Source: Gyromitra esculenta
Lineage: Eukaryota; Ascomycota; Pezizomycetes; Pezizales; Discinaceae
Direction: 5' to 3'
Length of the DNA: 64,000 nt
Assembly (NCBI GenBank): GCA_038503075.1
Contig: JBCAML010000003.1
Location: 3,100,001 to 3,164,000 of the forward strand
Shown: one piece after another, positions 58,951 through 64,000 of the stretch
Layout: each line of letters begins with the position of its first letter
Numbering within the stretch: the first letter of the stretch is position 1
Notes under the pieces: model-generated
What the model was told of the DNA's origin: nothing
Databases searched by the model: none
Seen by the model: only the letters and a program-made list of their open reading frames with translations
Translations under genes and position numbers: made by a program

Positions 58951-60627
58951 ATGAAAGAACGCATAACCTTCATCGTTTCCAACCCCGCCCACACCCACGA
59001 AGACAACTTCATCATCTCCCCAGACTCCCTTAAAATAAAATCACTCCCCAATACCGCGCGCGAAGACCGGCTCACATTCGACTCCAGCACCCTCTCACCC
59101 CGGTTCAAGCATCTCCTACGTAAAGTCGAACAAGGCCATCTACGATGGTCTTCTGGCCGCTTCTATGTTGCCGCGACACCGTACGCGGCCAGGGTTCCGG
59201 CAGGATTGCACATCTTGACGATACCAGGAGCGCTTGACTCGACAGACTTCTCCCAGAATGAGAGTAGCAACGACAAGGGGTTTTACGAGTACGTTTGTGT
59301 TTCCAACACTACTAAGGGGTGTAGCACTAACAGAGAGATGTGGATTAGACAGCTTTACGACGATGATTTTCTCTCGGCAGCGTGGGGGATCAGTAATTGG
59401 CGCGAACTCCGGGTTGCAAGGCCGTTTAAGGTAGGGTCGTGGGAGCAGATGTTTTATTCGCCAGTACAGGACATTACGCCCTTTCAGAGGTTTTTGAAGA
59501 AAGTGTTAGATGAGCACAAGGGGCTGCCACGAGCAGATAATTTGGAGTGGATGAAGAGGCTGGATAGACTGCAGGATGCGGACTACGTTGATATTAAGTA
59601 CGACGTGGTTTCGCAGAAGGTGGAGGTGTCGGTGTATTGGGGTCCAAATGAGGTTGACCGAACTGGATATCTGGTAGGAAAGAGAACAGAAATAGGTATA
59701 ATGGGGGCAGGGAGAGCTCCAGAGCAGGAGGATATACAGCTGGCAGGATACATTCACGAGATTGGAGATAGCGATCACCTAGGTATATCCCTCTTACGTC
59801 CCCATTCCTACACAAGCTATCACTAACTCCCAGCTACAGAAGCAACAATGTTTGCCTTCCCCTCCCGCCACCACAAAGCTCCCTCCACGTTCACCCTCTC
59901 GACCAACACCCCAACCGGCCTGCACCCCACTCTCCATCTCGCTATCTCTGGACCCTTGACACCGCCCCGTGAAGACGGTGATTGTACACTAAACGCCTAC
60001 TTCACCCTTCCCGCCTCTCTCTTCGTTGATAAATACCAACTCTCCTCTACCAACGCCAACCTGCTCCGTCAATTTAATATCCGTCGACTCCGCGATGTGA
60101 CCGGCAACACCGACCTCGAAGCCCCAGAGTACAATGTCCGCGACTGGGGCAGTCGTGTTCTCGTCGAAATCGACACAGACCCTGCCGAGCAAAAGAAACA
60201 GCTGGATGTAGAACTTCCATTACATCTCCGCTATCTACGACCTGCCGTCAACTCTACTAGCACCGAGGTAACGTTTGCATGGCCAAGTGTTTTCTGGGCC
60301 TGTAAAAGCGACAGCTGGCGGAAAATGAGCAACAGCCCCTTCGATAGGGCTGCGCTGGGTTGGGAAGACCTGTTTCCGGAGCAAGTTATGTACTACCATT
60401 TATCTCCTGTGCCAGGGGAGCACGCACCTGTGGAGAATGGAACGTGGGGGAGGATTCAGGCGCCGGTGTTGGATAAGGGGTGGGGAAATCAGGAGATGAT
60501 CAAAACGTGGACTGTGGCCGCTGTAGGGATTGGGTTTGTATGGGTTGTAGGTGCGGTGTTGTGGACGAAGATTAGTAGGGGGAAGAAGGAGATGAAGAAG
60601 GAGGTTGTTGCGAAGAAAGTGCAATGA
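58951..60627 (+). CDS. PBN1: PBN1/PIG-X, GPI-mannosyltransferase I subunit
   Basis: Two exons (58951-59782 and 59840-60627) encode about 539 residues. The start MKERITFIVSNPA fits PBN1, and later landmarks are AREDRLTFDSS, RWSSGRFYVAATPYAARVPAG and GLHPTLHLAISG. The C-terminal half carries the PIG-X domain, FDRAALGWEDLFPEQVMYYH. A single TM helix lies near the end (TVAAVGIGFVWVVGAVLW) with a Lys-rich cytosolic tail (GKKEMKKEVVAKKVQ). The intron has two acceptors six bases apart (CAGCTACAG); I use the distal one, giving DHLEATMFAFPSRHH. The protein partners Gpi14/PIG-M in the ER to add the first mannose of GPI anchors. Confidence 0.93.
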
Positions 60628-63600
60628 ACTAGGACTTTGGAGTTGGGTGGTGTAATGATATATGAGTAGATAGTAGGTTCAGATATGAAATGGGCATTGT
60701 AGTTCTATTTTTCTAGTTTCTTTAGCATCTTATCAAAGACCTACTGGAATGACATTGTACTAAAAACGAAACTGAGATTTCTTGAACAGCATAAAATTCT
60801 AAACTAATTGCCATCAAGGGTAAGCTAACTAGAGAAAAATGAAATTCCAGCCGAAAATAGCCTTTTTTCCCACAAACAGCCCTCCCCCGCAAAAAAAATA
60901 ACCCGTAAGATATATCTATCGTAGCGAAAAGGGTGGTTTAGAAAACCAGACCCGCCAAAACATCAAACGAACGACACTTTAGAAAAATAAAACTACCAAC
61001 CTTTCCTCCCACAGCGAACACCCTCAAGGCCGAAATGTTTCAACTAGGTTCTCGGAGGGCAGGGAGAATTATTATAACAAGCAGAAACTTAGGCTGCTAG
61101 ACCTCCTGGCCAACTTGCGAATGAAGAAGTGTTCAATCGAAAACTTGAAACTTTCCTCTCTAGATGCTCCACCATCATCCTTAATAAGCCCTATCTCAAG
61201 CTACCACAGATCCTAACAGATCTAGTGACAACTACGAGGCATTCTGCGATGCGTAATGGTATCTCAGATTCCAGGAGTGGTACAGCTATCAGAATCTGGA
61301 ATCTGTGAAGATCCCAAGGCCCATTATCAGATAGATCTGAAGCGGGAGTGAGGTCTATGGAACTGGTATGTGGTCATTGGCATCAGCTTTAACACAATCA
61401 GTTGGGAAGGACCGCCAGAGGATACATAAGCCTCAACCCTTTGACGCATGTGGTAATCAAAACTCCGAGATCGATTATCTCGTATGATAGTCTCGATTCG
61501 GTTTCGCGCCTAACACCACAGCAGCTTGCCCCACGATACGCAGTAGCCACGGCAAGAGGGGACGAAAGCCAATCCAATATTGATAGCTCTTGGCAAGATA
61601 TCAACAGGCTTGGCTTTCTCCAGCTCAGCTCTTCTTGCAGTTTGATTTCTCTTGATATTCCTCCTGTGTATTCGTTTAAGGTTTGGGGAATCACAGTGGC
61701 TGGTTGGGCAGAGATCATGGGTTGAGAATGGTGGTAAGTGGATAATAATCATTCCCGAATTCCCGAAACTCCCATACGCCGGCTCGACCGAGTTGTTGTT
61801 TGGGCCGTAAGTGATAAAAGGCTATAGAAGGTGAACCAGCCGAAGAATCATCCCTGGATATAAAGGATGGATGTATCATACTAAGTAATTGATTAGTTTG
61901 CATGGATAAATCAATGATATCTAAGAAGGAAAGAAGTCTAACAGCGGTGTCCACCAATCTTCGCCGTCTATATCCTACCGATTTGATGAAACAATTCTGA
62001 TGTTGGAGGGTGGGACTGTGTGAGATGATGTTAGTTATGCCCACTAATTTTAGAGAATCGACGCTTGCCATTGAGGTCCCAACAGAGCATGGCATCAATA
62101 CCCTACACAAAGTACGAGAGGATAAGGTGGTGATATTTTTGAAAGCAGAAGAGTTCGGTTTTTAGTGCCGGCGATGACTCATCCAGTGAGATAAACGAGT
62201 ATGAGAAAGGATGGAGTCGGGGCCTAGAGTCCGGAAGCTGTGGTTGTAAGTTTGAACGGTGAATGACGAAGGGAAAGTGAAAGCTAAGACAAGGGAAGCG
62301 ATAGCAGTTATACCCATCAAAAAGTCCAGTACTGAAACTACAGCTTCCCAGAGAATACTATCCAGAAATTCGAGCATGCGGGCCCTCGAATCTTTCTCGA
62401 GTGATAGACCATGTCGGACCTTAGCAACGAGAGGAATACGGAATTCTATAAAGGCCTCCTGCCATATTGTGTAGGAATGATCAAGATTAGCTGGAAGTAA
62501 ACGGTTGAACGGCTAGTACAATAATTTCCCGGCTCGAGGAATAGGTTCTACAAGATCTGAGCGCCAAAAAATATATTCTACATGTATATCAGAATTTTTT
62601 TTACATGTAAACCAGAACTTCTCCCATTGCTAAGACAACATTTCACCGGGCCTCGAAACTGGTCACCATCAAGTGTTCTCTAGAATAACAGCAGATGAAA
62701 TTCCAATCGAAAACTACCATCCTTTGCTCCTTTACTCTACAGGACCTAGAATACAAGGGGAATAACCAGGAAACTAGCAGCCCTACTCAAACACCGTGCA
62801 AATTAAATCTCAATCCTTCTCCTCGTAAACCAACCCTTAGGGCTAAGCAATTTCCACCAAAGCTCCAGAAATTTAGCTATAAACCCAGATGTCGGTGGCC
62901 AAAACTAGCGCGAAAAATTAACCTTAGTAAAAAAAAAAAAGATAGATCATAATCCTTTCCGCTCACCACGCAAGAGAAATTCTAGTCAAAATAGTTTTTG
63001 AGCTACCTTTTCCCCCGAGTACGGTTCTCTAGAGCAGACTATGCGAAGGCTCACACTAACTGCCGCTGAAAGGGCTTTTCAGGGGGGGTGATGAGTAAGT
63101 GGAGGGTCTCGGGAGTGTTAAGGTATCCGCGGTTGGGGGAAGCCTAGCATTTTAGATATCCAATCTCATTGCTACTAGTGCATTGACAACTCGACTAGAA
63201 AAACTAGGTCTCAAGATTAAAGATTAAATTAGATAGTGTAGGCACGGTTGTGAACCTTTAGAGTGCTGATAATTATAAAAAGAGGACAATTCTTATCCAA
63301 TGAGGTTCAACGCCCATAAGAAAGGGTTCTTCGATGAACCCATATACAGAGGGAAAGAAAATATGGAAGTGGGAAACCAGAGCCTAGGATCCAAAGCTGA
63401 AGGTTGGTTAACGAACGGAGAAAAAACGGAAGCTGCGGCAAATGGGGGTGGAATTTAGTTGCTTTTCGCCATAAGGCATACGAGGATAGGCTGGGTACGA
63501 GGCCAATAAGTTCCCCCAAGGAAACAGTGTGATGCAGTATTTATGCATGAGGGGGCTCTCGAACCTTCCCGAGCTATGGCATATGCCGAACCTCACACAA

Positions 63601-64000
63601 AATTGCATATAACTTGAGCGGAAGTAAGGCCACCAGTCTTTGTAGCTGATCAAGTAGAAAAATTGGACACTAATTTTTTAAAAAGGGCGAACTTTCCTCA
63701 CTAAGAGTGCCTTGTTTCTTTCTGAGGTAAACTGGTCTTCAAATAGTCCCATATAGATTCTAAGGGGCTCACTATAGTGCACATTCCTTCTGTAAAGATT
63801 ACTAATATCAATAAAACATAGTTATGCAGCAACAATAGTAGGTAGTTTACTGAACAGTAAAAAAAGAAATTTTCATCAGGCAGGCAACTAACGCATAAAG
63901 AAACGATGTAGCCAGAACTGCTGGATTATTAATCCCATAACCAAACAATCGCCTAAACCACCCACCCATTTCTCTCTACACTACAAGAGGAACCATTATA
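60628..64000. other. Gene-free end of the window
   Basis: About 3.4 kb with no recognisable gene. Several 70-130 codon ORFs on both strands have no known motifs. Two TACATGTA palindromes lie 23 bp apart at 62579-62586 and 62602-62609. A short inverted pair, CAGATTCCA/TGGAATCTG, occurs near 61265-61306. Genes with unfamiliar or heavily interrupted exons cannot be excluded. Confidence 0.45.

Noticed and set aside
1..64000. CRISPR arrays, operons, bacterial ribosome binding sites and 5S/18S/28S rRNA
   Set aside because: No regularly spaced direct repeats of CRISPR type and no rRNA sequence were seen; the DNA is eukaryotic with spliceosomal introns.

Overview
The window is nuclear DNA of a filamentous ascomycete fungus. 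Genes are broken by many short introns (mostly 48-115 nt) with GTATGT/GTAAGT-type donors, CTAAC-like branch sites and CAG/TAG acceptors. The proteins are fungal housekeeping orthologues, with one fungal NACHT-ankyrin NOD-like receptor. The intron density and the receptor type would fit Pezizomycetes, but that placement is a guess. Exon borders were worked out by hand from splice signals, phase continuity and remembered family motifs; no alignment was run.

Layout. 1-3.2 kb: the tail of an unknown gene, a mitochondrially targeted protein and LSM4. 3.2-13.3 kb, all on the minus strand: VPS16 (HOPS/CORVET), TRS120 (TRAPPII) and a MAT2B/RmlD-type reductase. 13.3-23.6 kb is an accessory island. It holds a hAT-type MITE with a perfect 8-bp target duplication, a foldback repeat, a complete NLR gene with near-identical ankyrin units, a decayed ankyrin tail and a minisatellite. 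23.6-31.6 kb: UTP17 diverging from RPB10, then PET8 (SAM carrier) diverging from JAC1, then a tRNA(Ile)-lysidine synthetase (TilS). 32.4-34.4 kb: an F-box-like protein. 35.2-43.4 kb: TAF1, a mitochondrial membrane protein, a basic-secretory-protein-type metallopeptidase and MRPL7 (uL5m). 43.7-45.5 kb: CAP2 (actin capping beta) diverging from a roadblock/LC7 dynein light chain. 46.4-60.6 kb: PWP2, VPS53 (GARP), UAP1, two tiny related single-TM peptides and PBN1 (PIG-X). 60.6-64 kb shows no recognisable gene.

Functional themes. Several genes serve membrane traffic (VPS16, TRS120, VPS53). PWP2 and UTP17 belong to the SSU processome. PET8, JAC1, TilS, MRPL7 and two unnamed proteins act in mitochondria. 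UAP1 makes UDP-GlcNAc, which is used in chitin and GPI synthesis, and lies near PBN1, a GPI-mannosyltransferase subunit.

The most unusual items are the NLR, whose Walker A motif sits on a 25-nt microexon and whose repeat array is cut short by a 2-nt deletion; the hAT MITE; the paired tiny membrane peptides; and an excess of the 8-mer palindrome TACATGTA in non-coding DNA.
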